From Pseudoscleropodium purum (taxonomy: Eukaryota > Streptophyta > Bryopsida > Hypnales > Brachytheciaceae): a stretch of DNA of 64,000 nt. The stretch is taken from assembly GCA_963969395.1 (NCBI GenBank), contig OZ017805.1, positions 6,758,001-6,822,000 of the forward strand. Direction: 5' to 3'. A model generated the notes under the pieces. It had not been told where the DNA came from. It saw only the letters and a program-made list of their open reading frames with translations, and searched no databases. A program made the position numbers and the translations under genes. Positions 43,796-58,400 of this stretch are shown in pieces. Every line of letters starts with the position of its first letter. Within the stretch, counting starts at the first letter, position 1.

Positions 43796-46700
43796 GACGT
43801 TATGATTACTTTTAGATGAAATACTTTTTGGAGATCTCCAATTGAGTGACAACAAAATAATCTACCTCACAAAGCAAATACCATTGTACCATCTTTCTCT
43901 AGTCTAAAAATTTCTACATCAAACGGTTTGTTAAGAACGCTATGATTTAGATACAAATTTAGTTTTCTAGTTAGAAATCTCATCCTGATCTAAGTTGATT
44001 TAGAAGCCAAATTGAAGCATTTGGTATTTCCTAATACATGATAATGGATCTATTTTGCACAATCATAGGTTCATTTTCTAATTTTTTTTGTTGTTAAAGG
44101 GTACACGGTTTTCCACTGTTAAAAACTCACACATCATCCTACAATAGCAAGATTCTTGAGCCTTCTTCTGTATTTATGATCATCATCTTCTAGTTTCTTC
44201 AAAAAAAACCTACAATCAAATAAAAGAATATAGATGCTTAGTATGTCAACCAGTGTTTGTATACTAATGCAAGTAAATGATATGTACTGAAAGTTTCTAC
44301 TCTCATTAACTTTGGAGATGCATCATATACCTAAAAACAACATTGATGTACTACCCAAAACTCTTGTAGCAAACTAATTTGATCAGTCCCTGCAAGACAA
44401 GTACAACACAAAAAATAAATAAATAAATCATAGAAGATTGAGGACACTGATTTTAAGATCTCCAATTTGTTAAAATTTTGGAGGCTAATTATGGCTCTCT
44501 AAAAGACCAAAAAATTGTTTTGATAATGAACTGAAGTTTGACAGCATAGGGTTCTAACAAATTAGAACATTAGCTTCAAGCCAAAATTTCTTGCATTCAA
44601 CAAAGAAAAAAGGTTGTAGTGACTAGTAAAGATTGTCCACCAGGAAATCTTTGAATACATTAGATTTAATAATGACGATATTGAGTAACAACAACAAAAA
44701 ACAAAGACAAGAATTTCAATGAAAAAGAACCATTTCTTTGCAACAAAGACCACATAAAACAAATTTGTTATTACTTAGTTTCAGACATCTACATTCTACA
44801 TTCTTCTTAGCTAGCTACTTGTTATGACTTCTATAGTTTAAGACTTCATGTAACTTCTGCCTAAAACTAAATAAAGCAAACACTAGGAAAGAAGTCGAAA
44901 CACTTACATAATGCTGCAAATGGTTTTCGGTGGTCAAAGCTCCCCCTCACATAGCTTTAATTAGTACTTATTTGCCTAGTCACCGGTCCTCCATTGATAG
45001 CAACGCACACCGCATGCCACAACTCAAACCATGCTAATACTTCAAACTTACACTATGTAGCAACCTCAAAATCATAGCCACATCCAAACTCACTTGTGAC
45101 GCAGAGCAAATTTTGATCTCGCTAAAACCCATAGCCACACCCAAACTTAAAGAGTGCCACGAAACTCAGCCTCGTGCCAAAACTCCCCTGCGCCGAAACT
45201 CATAGCTACGCCAAATTCAAAGCCGCACTAAACTCACAACCAAACAAAACTACGAACTACAAAGAAGAAACTTTACACACATACCCTACGGCAACTCCGA
45301 CCTCACATACAGCCATGCTACGAATTGAAAACAATTCAAATGGAACTGACACTAGTGTTGGCACTCAAAACTCTTACCAACCCTAATGAAACTCACACAG
45401 AACAAAATCCATACCACACCACAAGTCAAACAACGTCTCACAACAATTAGAGGAACCAAAGAAGAGGCATGAAATAGAAATGAGGAATGAACTGTGAGGC
45501 AAGGAGACATCGAGAGCCTAACGGAAGGCTTACTAGAGGAGGTGGAGGTGGACTTGATGGGTAGCCTCTTTAGCATGGTGTTGCTCCCTTCATGATGATT
45601 TGGTCTTTAATTAGTGTGACTTATGATGAGTAAGTTCATTAGGTTGCATTCACTTTGTTAACTAATGAAAAAATAAGCGGATTTAGATTTCTTCATGGTT
45701 CTAGGGAAAGTATTATAAATTTGGCTTAATTCAAAACATGTGTGAGAAAACTAAAGAAATTGAGATGAATCCATTATTTTTATATTTTATTTTTTTCGTT
45801 GAATGAATTATCAATTAATTATCTTAGTTTTATTAGGGTCCATTGGTGAGAAATTGCTAATATAAAAATTCTATACAAAGCCACTTATTTGGCTAATTTG
45901 AGAGTGAGTTGTACCAAAAAAAAATTTTAAAGAGCCGGATTCAATGTACAAGTCTAAAGGATTTATTATTGGAAGTATTATAATATAGAATTAACTAATG
46001 AAACAAATGAAAATTCCACTGATTGTGCACAATTCTACAAAATCATTTGGCTACAAAATTCTTTTGTTTGTTGCAATTATGCCCGGTTCAAATGTCTCCA
46101 TTAGAGGCCCTTTTTTACAATGCATAGGTAGTGTAAGGACATATTTTAAGGGTCTGTAGAAACTCAGCTAATTTTATATGTATAGGGATTTATTACTACC
46201 AAGCATCAAATGTATGGGGTAATTATTTGAAAAACTATAGTTTTAATAACCTTAATATTCATTTTGATTGCTTGCATCTTAGAATTTATACTAAAATTTT
46301 TGGGTTCCTCTATAATAAAAGAGATTTTGAAATGAATCTCCTAATGTTTTGTGTAGTAAGGGTTAAATAAGATTTGAGACATATAATTGCTTGGAATTAC
46401 ATATTTACTCAATTTTTAGTTATTTTTGTATATACAAGTGCTAAATAAACCTTATTGAATTGAATAATTGGAGATTGAAGCTACTAAGTGTCTAGTTTTA
46501 TTATAATTGTAGTAAATTATTTAGTCAGAAAATTTCACTAATTAAAATTAAGTTCTCACAATTCACAATCTAGTTTAATTGAATGGCCATGTTTTAGAAA
46601 TAAGGTTTTTGTTACTAGTCCTTTCAAATAATAAGTATGTAGTGTACATGCTAATTATACAATCATATAAGTATCTCTAAAATATATATATTCAATCACG

Positions 46701-48920
46701 AGGGCCTAAAACAAACAATCAATCAATAGAAGATTATAGGACAACATATAATTTTTACCTATTTAAATTAAGACATAATAACATGCTCAAATGCTTACAA
46801 TAGCACAAATGAAAGTGCATTGACTTTACAAAGTAACCTTAAAAATTCATTGATATGAATCAATATTTACAAATATAGTACAATTTGTTCCGCAATTTGT
46901 TCACAATTGTAGCACTTCATTTAGTGTAGGGGAATTTTTACAAATGAACTCATATTGTTGCTACATTTTCTATAATGAGTTGTAAAATAAATAACCTAAT
47001 AAATATACCTAATGTTAATTAAGATTTTTGAAAAGTACAGTGGCAATAGAATTGGCGTCATCCTATGCTGAAAGTAGCGCTTGCTACCTCTAGGACTTGA
47101 TTTTGTTGGTGGTCCATAAAGATGTTTACAAGTAACTTTTGAATTTCATTAGGAGGTTAGGGTTTCATACATTTTATGTAATAGTTACTTAACTTCTCAT
47201 CGTCTTTGAATGTTGAATTTGAAATAGTAAGATTTTTTATCTTACCTAAATTTAGCCTTTTAAACTATATTCCAAAAATAGTCATATTATTTTTGTATTA
47301 CGTCTAGAAACTTTTGTTGAATTCTTTTGGGAGCATCTTCAATTTTCATTGGGGGAAAATCATTTTTGTGTCAAGAAATGAATAAAAATGAGTTAGTAAG
47401 AACTAGACAAGCAATTCCAATTAATTAAAATTTTCTTAATAGGTGAAGTAGCAATGGAAATTACTATGAACAAATAATTTGTATTGGTTATTTCTTTTCC
47501 ACCAAAATAGCCACAACAAAGACCTTGATTATCAAACCAAATTAATTATTTTATTTACTTCATGCATAAAATTTGAATTTTTTAGGTTGTAATAGGTAAG
47601 ATTATTCCTTTTCTATTTTTTTTATAGTTGTGATGGAAAAATATAATTATTAAGATTTTCTATATTTATAAAATTGAAAGTAGATTAAAATATTAATATT
47701 GTGTCAAATGTATAATATAATTTTTTCAATTTATAATTATTATTGGAAAAGAAAGGTAGAATGAATATTATTATTATTAAAAAAGAAAGTAATTTAAAAA
47801 TGGAATTAAAAAAAAATTGTCATATGAGCTTTATTTTTTGAGTTGAAATCAAATTTTAAAAACAGTTATTTGAAAAGGCACAATTGAATGAGTTTGACTA
47901 AGGCGCATTCACTTTGAAAATGCCTAAACCTCTCAGTATAGGTTATTAAACCTCCCAACCCATTTATTATTTAGGATTTAATGTATAAATATTGCCTACT
48001 AATTACTTTAATTAATTAATAAAGACTCTTTATTTTAATTATAATAAGAATTTATTAAATTTAGTAATTTGAATCATGGAGTGTCATTTTGGCAAACTTA
48101 CTAAGATATTTCAAATCATTTACCATGAATTTAAATCTTCATGATTGGAAATCAAGTATTGAATGCTCTTGTTTCAAATGAACTCAGAGCCATGCAATCT
48201 TTTAAAATAATCAGTATCATTGTAAAGAATTCATAAATAATAATTATACAATCTTGTAATTATTTAGAAATAAGATATACAAACTAAAAGATATTTATTA
48301 AGAAGATTGACAATCATCATAAAATCAATCCCAAAATTAAAATCTTTAGAACATAATTCTAGTGAAATAAATAAATTTTTGGACAAAATTATGGGCTTGG
48401 ATATTTACTACAAATGTAAGGTTTTTTTTAATTTTAGTGTTACTTTACCTGAGTTATCAACAATTCACTTAATGTATATATTGTTAATAAAGCCTGCTCA
48501 TACTTATAGTGACAATCTAATAGGCGTTGTATATGTCAAAAACCTACCACTAATATTACATTTCTATAATTCAATACATCTTTTTAGCTCCCTTTGCATT
48601 CTTTTTTAAGCATTTTAGACCTAATAAACAAAAACATGTAGTTGAATAAAAGACCTCCATTTTATATAAAGTAATTGTTTAGGATTTTAAGGGAGAAGGT
48701 GGAATATAGTGAATTCAATCTAAGTCTACTACTATCTTCAAGTTAGGTGGCATTGGATTTTAAGATAAAAAAGTTGATAACTAACCTAAAAAAATATATA
48801 GCTAAATAATTTAATATCTCCCAATCTACTTATATAAATTAAAATGTTATCCACCAAGGTTCATATGGCTATGTGCTATTTTTTCAATATTTTAGCATAA
48901 ATGGTCTAGTCCTTTTCATA
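43796..48920. other. AT-rich gene-poor stretch
   Basis: A 14-bp perfect palindrome, TTGGAGATCTCCAA, lies at 43828-43841 and belongs to the dispersed core family. A less AT-rich island at 45000-45580 repeats CCAAACTC/CTCATAGCCA-like text on the plus strand. On its minus strand a 74-codon frame (45576-45352) begins MLKRLPIKSTSTSSS with a serine-rich start; it is unassigned and may be chance. From 45.6 to 48.9 kb I see nothing but AT-rich sequence. Confidence 0.45.
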
Positions 48921-48924
48921 TTTA

Positions 48925-49350
48925 GGGATGTATAGATTATAAACTAAAAAAAACTTATCATATTTCTACATATAGTCTTGGAAACAATCTAATGAAATTA
49001 TAAAAAAAAAATAATGGAAATATTGGAATTTAAACTCAAAAAAGAAATGTGGAAAAGAAGAAATTATTAACAAGAAATTAAAAATTAATAAATACCATGA
49101 GAACATATTAACAATCATATTAATTAATCCTTAATTGTTAGAAATAATATAATGAAATCAAAAAAATAATAATAGAAATAAATAATAGAATTTAAATCTC
49201 GATTGAAAGAAGAAATTTGGAAAAGAAGGAATTCTTAACAAAAAATTAAAAATTAAAAAATACCTTGAGAACATATTAACAATCATATTAATTAGCCCTC
49301 GATTATTGGAAACAATTTAATCAAATCATCACAAAAAATAATGGAAATAA
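48925..49350. repeat. AT-rich tandem repeat, ~160-168 bp unit
   Basis: GAACATATTAACAATCATAT occurs at 49101 and 49269, 168 bp apart. GAAACAATCTAATGAAAT-like sequence occurs at 48981, 49141 and 49309, spacing 160 and 168. The region is about two and a half copies of a diverged, A-rich unit containing GGAAAAGAAG and AAAAATTAAAAATTAA. Confidence 0.75.
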
Positions 49351-51885
49351 TGGAAATAAAATAAACTTTATCTTCAAATATTTTGAATGGAAAACTTGCC
49401 AAATCATAAATCTAATCTTATTAGCTGTATATACTTCTAATCACATATATATTCTTTTAGTTAATGCAATCCTAATTTAAATATTTTCTTCAATCTCCTC
49501 ACTCAAAAAATGTATTTTTTTCTACAATCTATTTTCTTAATTTAATTTTAGCATTCCTTTCCTTAAATTTCTTGATTGTATTACATTTTGATTAGCTCTT
49601 TGTTGCTTTTCAATGTAGGAAACAAATAGTATAGGGCTTGGCCTCCCGTGGTCTCAATTTCCTTTTCATCATTTTATAAATGAACAGTTTTGTATTTACG
49701 TACGATTTAGAAAAGAATGGATGGAGTAATTTATAATCAAAGTAATACCATGATATTAAGAAATAGTTGCAATTCCTTGAACCCCTACTACACAAACTTC
49801 CCACATTTATCTATTTTTGGACTAACCAATGAATTTAAACCAACAAATTTTTAGATCTCAAGATAGTCAATCATTTGTCAATGTCCAAAAAAAAATTTTG
49901 ATGTTTTATATACATCTTTTGATGTTTTCCATGATAGATGTACCGGTGCTTTGCATATATTAGTCTTCAAATTAAATACCATTTTCTTTTATTTACTATA
50001 ATTGCTAATTTTGGACTCACTAAAGTTCCATTTGAATTAGTTAAATGGGGCACAAAATGGCCCATTTAGAGCTTTTTGAAAACTTGTGCAAGCTCTATAA
50101 TTGATATTATCTTTCATCTTTCATGAATTATATAGGATGTAACATGTTGATTACAATGCATATGTGAAGCTTTTGATTCTTTTATGTCACGATTCCAATA
50201 CATGTTTTGCAAAATTTCGAATTTTAATTTTCTTTTATTGTAAGAAAAGATTCATTTATCTCTTATTAGCATTATAATATGGATTTATATCTACTTAAAA
50301 ATATTTGAACTATTTCATTTCAAATTTGAATGAGGTGAAAGTAACTAAAACAATTAGTTAATATTTTAAGGAGATGAGCATTGAAATTTCAGAAAACTAT
50401 GTGAGATAAAAATAAAAAATCAATTTCATTAGTCAAAGAAAAATTTATATTTTTCTTAGATCTACCATGGCATTGGTAAATTATATGTGCCATATATGAT
50501 TATTATATATAAATTTGAATAGTGTATTGGATAATTCCTTCAATTTAGTGATTAGTAGAAATTAAAAGAATTGGATGCCAAAGTAATTTGAGATCTTTCA
50601 AAAGCTTTGTAGACAGTAGGTTCAATTGGATTTTTAACATTTGACATTCAAGGTTCGTAGAACAATTTTGAATGTACTTTTTGTCTATTTTTCGATGTTG
50701 AAGGGAAATTCCCAATATGTTTTTAGGTGGGTGACTTGGAGTGTCTAGCATTTTCAACGGTATTAGAGTTTGTTTTGTTGTCAATGGTCCCCCTTCAATT
50801 CTTTAGATATTAGTTGTATTCATTTTTCAGTGGCCCTTTCAATGGTATGTAATTTGTATTACATGATCTATTCATTGGTAATTTCAATGCCATGCAATGC
50901 TTGAATTTTTTATTACATATTTGATTTTGCATACCATAGTATAATTCTTCTTAGTATAATTTTGGAGTTCTACAATATTAAAAAAATAAAGGTGCCAAAA
51001 ATTAGTCCCTCTAAGCATTTACCCCAAAAAATAGGGTCTAAAAATTACATAGTTAACTAGCAGCTTCTTATCTACAAATAGGAAGGAAAAAAATACATGT
51101 AAGATTATCAATCCCCTCTTTTACCCCATTCTTGCATGTGGTTACTACTTGAAACGTTAAGGTGTGTGAATCTTTGAGGTTAATACTTATAAATTTAAAA
51201 AAAAAATTATAGTTGATGAATAGATGTAAAGACATATAGAGCAAATGTTCTTAATTTTACAAAAATTCAAGTAAAAATAAAAATAAAAAATATTTTGTAT
51301 TATACTTACTACAACATTTATTATCATATGATGGTCCATTGAAACAATCAATCTTCAAAAGCTTCCAAAAGCTATAATTTGCATATTAAATGAATAATGG
51401 TTCCATCATCAATAAATAATTCAAGACATACAATATACATTTTTTCCCTAAAACTACTGGAAGAAAAAACTTCACCTTTAATTTGGAAGGGCTATAGAAG
51501 TGTACATTTAGAAATATAAAGTTGTAAGCACCTTAAACTTCAAATGGGTTGAGATATGTTTGCTCTACCATTTTGTGACAATGAACTTGAATAAGTGAAG
51601 AAAACATTTGTACTCATTGATTTCTTAAAAAGTAATATTTATAAATTCATCCTCTACTTTTACTTAAAGGTGGATGAGTGTAGAAATTGAAGATTTATGG
51701 TTTGGAATTACTTAACCCTAATAAGGGTTGAAAGGTCATCATTTGATTACCTTCTATATAAATGATCAATGTGGACCTACAAAATTTTAGAATAGATCTT
51801 CCAATTCTCCATTAATTGAAGACTGATTGTGTGATTGATGTTTTTTTTCGATCTTTCAATGTCCTACCAAAATCTCCTTACGTAT
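49351..51885. other. AT-rich gene-poor stretch
   Basis: No coding region, repeat array or transposon end that I can support. Short frames on both strands have no protein-like character. Confidence 0.5.
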
Positions 51886-51887
51886 TG

Positions 51888-52030
51888 TGTAGATCTATTG
51901 GTATATTATGTAGATCTATGGGTATATTATGTAAATCTATAGGTATATTATGTAGATCTATGGGTATATTACGTAGATCTATGGGTATATAACATATATC
52001 TATAGATATATTATGCAGATCTACACATGT
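51888..52030. repeat. 21-bp tandem array, seven units
   Basis: AGATCT or a one- or two-base variant occurs at 51891, 51912, 51933, 51954, 51975, 51996 and 52017, exactly 21 bp apart. The unit is TAGATCTATGGGTATATTATG. The array is young enough that most units differ by one or two bases. Confidence 0.9.
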
Positions 52031-53770
52031 TTTGCAAAGTTAAAGAAATAATCTCCAAACATTTGAAATGGAATTTCATTGCATAAAAGAAATTACAAGA
52101 CCGCCCGCTATGATTGGCTTGGTAGAAGGACAGACTTAGTGACCATTTTCAAATTAATATTCATTAGTATGATCAACTCTAGGGTTAATTTTCTAGGGAT
52201 CAAAGTTTATGTGCGAATTTTATTTAAACACTAAAGCGGGCTATGTACAAAAGTGTGGTTCTAGATTCTCGTGGGCTAGAAAAGCATCTACAATTATTCC
52301 TAAAGTCTTACCTTGGTATCTATATAACTTACTCCCCTAATTTGGAGAATCCCCAAACTTAAGGAAATTGAAGTCCGTGCCTCTATAGTAGTAGATCAAT
52401 ATTTGAAATCTTTTGAATTTGACTACCTTCTATGACGTCTGTGGAAGGTAGTTGTAGAAGGTCAAATATCTTGCTGCCTATAGTCTATAGAAACAATATA
52501 GGAAGATTTAATCTATTTTTTGAAGTTTTATTTTGATAAATTGACTTGTTATTTTCTAAATCTTGATAAACTACATTTGTTTAGTTGCTCAGAAAATAAT
52601 TATAAATTATTTTTTATTGGAACAACTGCAATAGAATGATCTTTAAATTAATTACTAGTAACTTTTGATTTAGTTTTAGTTTAGTTTTTAATTTTGAAAG
52701 AAATAAAATAAAACATCACTACAAATACATTCATATATAAAGCAATTGGCCTGGTCCACAATTGGCCTATTAGACCATTAATTTTATTTGGATTTGTGGC
52801 AACATCCCTTTTGCTTTTAAAATTTTAATTTTTTTATTTGAGACAAAGTATTGTTCACGTTAAGGAAAAACCATTGCCATTCGAGACATTCAAGAACAAT
52901 TCATTCCAAAACTAAGTTACTAACGATAATAAAGCATAAATATGTCAAGTACTGACAATGCTAACTAAACTAGAAATTGAAGACTTGAATCTATAATGAA
53001 ATAGGATTCCAAAGCACCATAAAAGAGAGTGGAATTTGGAATTCAACAATTGAAGTTTTGAATTAGTGAGCCCACTTCAATGCAACATCATGCTGAGAAT
53101 GATACATTTAGTTTTTGCTAATCAATCCTTGCACAAGCACTATCATTAAGAACTACCGCCAAAGTATCTTATACGCACTTACACTTTTGGCAGGATTTCA
53201 AATTCAAAATCAGGCTCCCTCTTACGCTCATGCCAAGTACCTTGTTGTCAATCATTCTCGCTCTTTTCCACTTACACTACACCCTTGTGTTGGTCTTCCG
53301 TGTTTGGGCTCTGGTGATTCATTGTGGTGAGGACGTCTTGCTATAGAATGCGCTCAACATCTTCACAAAAGAACATCAATATTGACAGCAATTCATTGAC
53401 AAAAGGTGTGCCATACACATTTCATGTTATAATGCAAGATAGGTATTTTTAGTGTGTCAATTTCAATTTGAATCTTCAAACAGAAATTTGGCTGATTGGC
53501 ATCAATTATCGTAGTGGTTTGTTTTTTGAGTTCTGTGGTTTTATGATTTTCATCGTTCTGCTAGTAGAGCGTTGTAGAAGTATATATATTGTACTTATGT
53601 GACTTAAGTTATCTACACTATATACTTATATGGCTTATTGCAATGCCTGACTTATGGAATAGTATATACTCATGTGACGTACATAGGTCATTGAAGTATA
53701 TCATATATATACGATATTTGTATACAAATACTAATTTTCTATATACTAGAATCAATGTATAGTGTATAAG
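52031..53770. other. AT-rich stretch, nothing firm
   Basis: A 71-codon plus-strand frame at 53115-53330 has mixed composition and no recognised motif. The 53580-53760 part is rich in TATAC/TATAT runs. No gene is supported. Confidence 0.45.
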
Positions 53771-53780
53771 GTTTAACCAA

Positions 53781-53985
53781 CTAGAGATCTCTAGATGGAG
53801 CTAGATTTTGTCATTTGAATCATTCAATTGATTAGTTGTATTTTCAAAAAATATTGTTTTGAAATATGCATATGGAGATCTCTAGATGAGTGATGTATTC
53901 TAAAATAGTGCTTGTAGTTCAAGAATATTGTGTGTATATGCTCTTGTCAAAATTGAATCAATCCTTCCCACCTAGAGATCTCGAA
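53781..53985. repeat. three palindromic AGATCT cores
   Basis: CTAGAGATCTCTAG, a perfect 14-bp palindrome, lies at 53781-53794. TATGGAGATCTCTAGATG lies at 53871-53888 and CCTAGAGATCTCGAAGTGG at about 53971. They sit 400-600 bp upstream of the first recognisable exon of the DUF7869-like copy 2. The flanking GATG matches the 39-bp repeat unit of the ParB-like intron. Confidence 0.7.
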
Positions 53986-54364
53986 GTGGATGTAGCTTCT
54001 AACAAATATTTTGCAAATATAATGAAGCATTTTTAATGTTGTAATAGTGAAGATCAAAAAATGGATCTTCATATGAAATAGGTTTTGGAAATGTATGTCT
54101 TAAATGTCTAAGTTAGGATTCAACAAAAGAATTCCAAATGTTTATTAGATTGAATATCATATGTTTTTGATGAATTTATTTAGTTTTTCCTATATCACCA
54201 ATGGTGTATTCTTTTTTCAATCATCTAGAGAACTCCAGTTAATAGTTCAATAATGAGCACTCAGGAATTCATTTAAATATAATTCTCACTTTCTGTCAGG
54301 TGTGTTTTCTTCTCAAATTATTTGTGAATTTCAAGATTTGATAGGACTCCTTGGAAATTTCTAA

Positions 54365-55484
54365 GACAACTCTAGTGGATACCTTCAGTGAATGTAATGG
54401 CAATGATTTAGTCCTATATGCGGATGAACATGGTACAACAAATGGCTCTGAAAATTCCTCAAGTTGTCTTTAGCCTTTTAGCAATGGAGTAGAAGTCAAG
54501 TTTTATCTTGTAGATTTTGGTGAAGTTAGAGAAGGACTGATTGTGGATGCTTGTCCCAATGGCCAATGGCTTGGGGTGGATATTCTTTTGGAGTTGTTTC
54601 CTTTGATTTTGGTTAGGGTGCATTTTGTTATCGACATTGCAAATAGTATTCTAGTTGCACCATTTGAAAGGGGTATTATGTCGGTGTTAGATGTTCTTTA
54701 GAGAATAGTTTTGCAGATAACAAGTAATGTTAAAAAAAAGTTTGTAGACCCGGAGATGAATTTACCTCCATTTGTTCCACAAAAAGATTGGATTGGACTT
54801 GAGGTGCATCTAAAAAATTCTAATGGCATAGTTTAGATGTCGGATCAGATTATTTGCTGGAGGTTAGAAGATTATTTTTAAGATGGTATATTTGGTGAGG
54901 AGTATTTGGGTGTAACTGTTTTAGATGTTTTCTTTGGAAATAAGGACGCGATCATGACTTACGCCCAGTGACCATTGACTAACTGTTGGTTTCCAAGTGG
55001 ATGATCATTGAAGGATACATCAGAGTATTTTGCTGCCATCCCTAGTGCTCATGATCTTTTAGTATATTTTGGAGGGAGGGAGAAAGCGCCATATCGTTTG
55101 ATAGTGCAAAAGCCTTATGCATGCATCAAAGAGTCGCTAGTGATCTACAAAACTCTAGAATCAGAGATTCGGAAGGTTTGTTCCGCTATATGCTGTGATA
55201 GGCATTGCAGCCAATTCTTTTCACAAGAGGTGACGCCACTAGTAAGGCAGAGATATTACTTGAAGGCGTTTGAAGACTGACGTGAATATGGAATTGTGGC
55301 AAGTAGTCAAATTCATGATTTTAATGGGGACAACAATTGAAAAGTCATTACATTAGAAAGTGTGGATGTTTGTATGTCAACATGGTATCTAATTTACAAA
55401 ATTTTGAAATCTACATATTATAATAATATGTTAAAGTATGAAGATGGCGTTGTATCAAGGATACACGAAAACAAGGGGATTAAG
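54365..55484 (+). pseudogene. DUF7869-like gene, copy 2, N-terminal part
   Basis: One frame is protein-like from about 54365: TLVDTFSECNGNDLVLYADE, then VEVKFYLVDFGEVREGLI, and after several stops FFSQEVTPLVRQRYYLKAFED (ending 55280) and EYGIVASSQIHDFNGDN, VCMSTWYLIYK and RIHENKGIK up to 55484. The last blocks match the minus-strand copy at 14.6-15.0 kb (KSFEDHCKYGILVGRQLYD, ENKGIKHHRIQTQ). At 55485 the gene is cut by giant LTR copy E and resumes at 59060. Confidence 0.6.
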
Positions 55485-58400
55485 TGTCGTATGCAGAATC
55501 TAGGCGTAAGTATTTTTACACATGAAAACGTGGTAAGATGACACGAATTATCATCCTAGGAAATTCTAGATGTTCTCCTAAACTTCAGTATCTCGATGAT
55601 CTCTTTCTCTTCTTTTGACTACAATTTTCTTCTCTTTTTCCAAATTCAACTACTATGTAGATTCCAATTTGGATCCGGCTTCACCCAGTTTAGGGTTACG
55701 TCTCTTCAAAGTATTGGTTTTCAGTCCCTTTGTTTTACCATCAAAGGGTCTATTGTTGATCTTTCAAGGGGTAGGGAATTCACTACTCTAGTTCTCACAC
55801 TTACTAAGCTGACAAAAACACACAAAACACCCAAGTAATCAAGGTGTTGTAGCAAAGAAGGAAGATCCGGATCTTCATAATTTTCTGGATGGCCTATCCA
55901 ACAAGTAGGTCATTCAGGATTTTGCACACTCCCCTCTACTACAATGATAGATCACAGACACTAGAAACCAACTAGGAGTAGTCTTTCTAAATGTTTAGAT
56001 AGATTCTAAGGTTGGCAAACCTTCCAGTGAGTGGTAGTTTTCGTTGGTTACTAATCTCTGCATGAAATCAGACACGAATCCAAACTTGCACTCACACCAC
56101 TCTTTAGCTAAACCAAATTACTGTTTCGATACTTCAAAAGCACCATGCACAACTCCTTAATCACAAATCCAACACTATTACAATTGTACTTCTTCAATGT
56201 GACCTAGTTACTCCAAATCCAGATTGCCCCTCACTAATCCTTCTCACATCTCAACACTCCAAGCAACAAATCAATATAATCTAGACACAAAATTAGAGCC
56301 TAAATATCCACCAAATGGCTTAGATTACAAAAAGGAATGAAATACAATGGAATAATTGTTAGGATAGAATGAGAGGGCAATAAACTTGCCCTCTCTTAAA
56401 AACAAAAAGAAAAACAAAAACAAAAGTCAACGTCTAAAAAGCCAAAAAGGCACTCCGGAAATCAAGATAACCATACAATGAACACCCTGGGATATCCGGA
56501 AAGTTTACAGCCAATTGTCCCTAGAAATCTAGAACCTGCGCCCACACTTGGGAAACTTGTTCTGAAATCTAAAAAATCCTAATTAACTACTTGCTATCTA
56601 CCTACCTTCCTGTATTTTTTTATGCTACTCTTGCTTTGCCTACATGGAGTCTTCACCGAAGCCTTCACTAGTATAATCTTCGTTGCCGACCAGGTCTGAG
56701 GTTTCCGTTGAATTTCTAGAGGTGAGTCTTCATCATCCATCTCCTCCTTGAATTCGGACTTCAACACATCGTCCTCTAACTCCTTGATCTTCATAATCTC
56801 CAACTTCTTCACCTACTTTGAGTCACTTAGCTCGATCTCTGTACAATCTTGCTTGGATGACTTCTGCCGCTTGTGTGCAAAGTCTTCCTAATGAGACCAA
56901 GTCGAATTCTCTAAGACGCCCATCTAATCATTGAGGTTCCCTCGAACCTTCAATCTTGTCTTCTTGGTCTTTCCAACCACAATCTATTTAGATGGTGGAA
57001 GAGTTGGGACAGGAAGTTCTTGCTGTACCAGAATGGGTTCCTCTCTTGACTCCCTCTCGGGCTTTGGTACTGCTTGTCTTGTTAGAGTCTACACACGATC
57101 CACTTCCGTCCATGTAGTTGGAGTCAAATTAGCTTTCAGTCCTTTCGGTTGTGGCTAAACTAAAACACTAGTAGACGGCCGGATCAAAGTTTGACGAGTC
57201 GGTTTGTTTAGCTAGAGTACCTCAAGATATATCTTTGGAGACTTCTAGAAACTTTGCCAAGTTTAGGGCTCTATCCAAATCTAGGTGTCCCAACAACTTA
57301 CGCATGTCGTTCAAAATAACTCCCATTTGGGCCTCATAGTCCATCAAGATCTACACCATCTTAGATCTAGTTTGGTGGCCTCTTTTCTTCATCCAATTGT
57401 TGTACAAATTGGATTTGATTGCCATGTGCTCTGACACTCGACTCATTCCTTCAATTCGTGGATGAATCGAAAGGCATTCGTCTTCTTTTGCCTCCCTGTG
57501 TTGAGCTCTTGCTCCGTCTAGTTCAATTGGAATTTAAGGTCAATTTTTTGCTCTTCCAATTTTTGGATCTATTTTGCCTTCCACTCTAACTCCTTTGAAT
57601 CTGGCTACTTCCGGATCTTGTCCAAAATCTGGTCTGGTTCCACTTTGAGTTCTTTTGCAATGGTAAGTATGATGTTTGTCGCATCAACATACATTAACTT
57701 AGTTTACTACATCCACTGGAACTTGGAATCAAAAAAGTCAAGCTCTTCTAACTAATCCGGAAGTTGGCTTGGCTCTCCTCGATCCAGAGTTGACACCTTC
57801 CCTTGTGCAGTCAGATCCATGGACTTCCGTCACTTCTAGTCAACCAACTCTTCTTCTTCCAATTGTCTTCCTTCTTCAGATTCCTTCTCTTCCTTTTAAA
57901 ATTCATCCATTAGTTCGTACCTCATGATCTCGACTTTAGTGTTATACTTGATCGTTTCCTGACCACTCAAAACCTCTTTGTAATGGTAGAGGTGGAACAA
58001 GTATAGGGTGATAGGACTATGCCTTGCCCTAGCCTTATGTTTAATTAATTTGGTGACTATGCTCTAAATCACTCTTCTCCAGTGCACAATCCGGTCCTTT
58101 AAAGTCTCGAAGATAGTATTAGCCATCGTGACTGTAACCCAAGTTGGCTTTTCCGAATAGAGAATCAAAATTAGGAATTCCAGTACTCATCTATGCCTCT
58201 TATCTTTGCAATTACTAGTAGCGAAATCCTCCTTGGCATGAGCTAGACTCTGGAACTTTCTTGTCACATACTTATTTGACCTTCCAACTAATCCAAGTTT
58301 ATTATTTTTGAAAAAATACACATCTGTCTAGATGTCTTCCGTCTATGCTACGGGTTAACCCTTCATTATCAACTCGTACTGGTTTTGAACTCCATAATTA

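Noticed and set aside
45352..45576. Serine-rich 74-codon minus frame as a transit-peptide gene start
   Set aside because: No downstream exon or motif supports it; kept only as an unassigned note.
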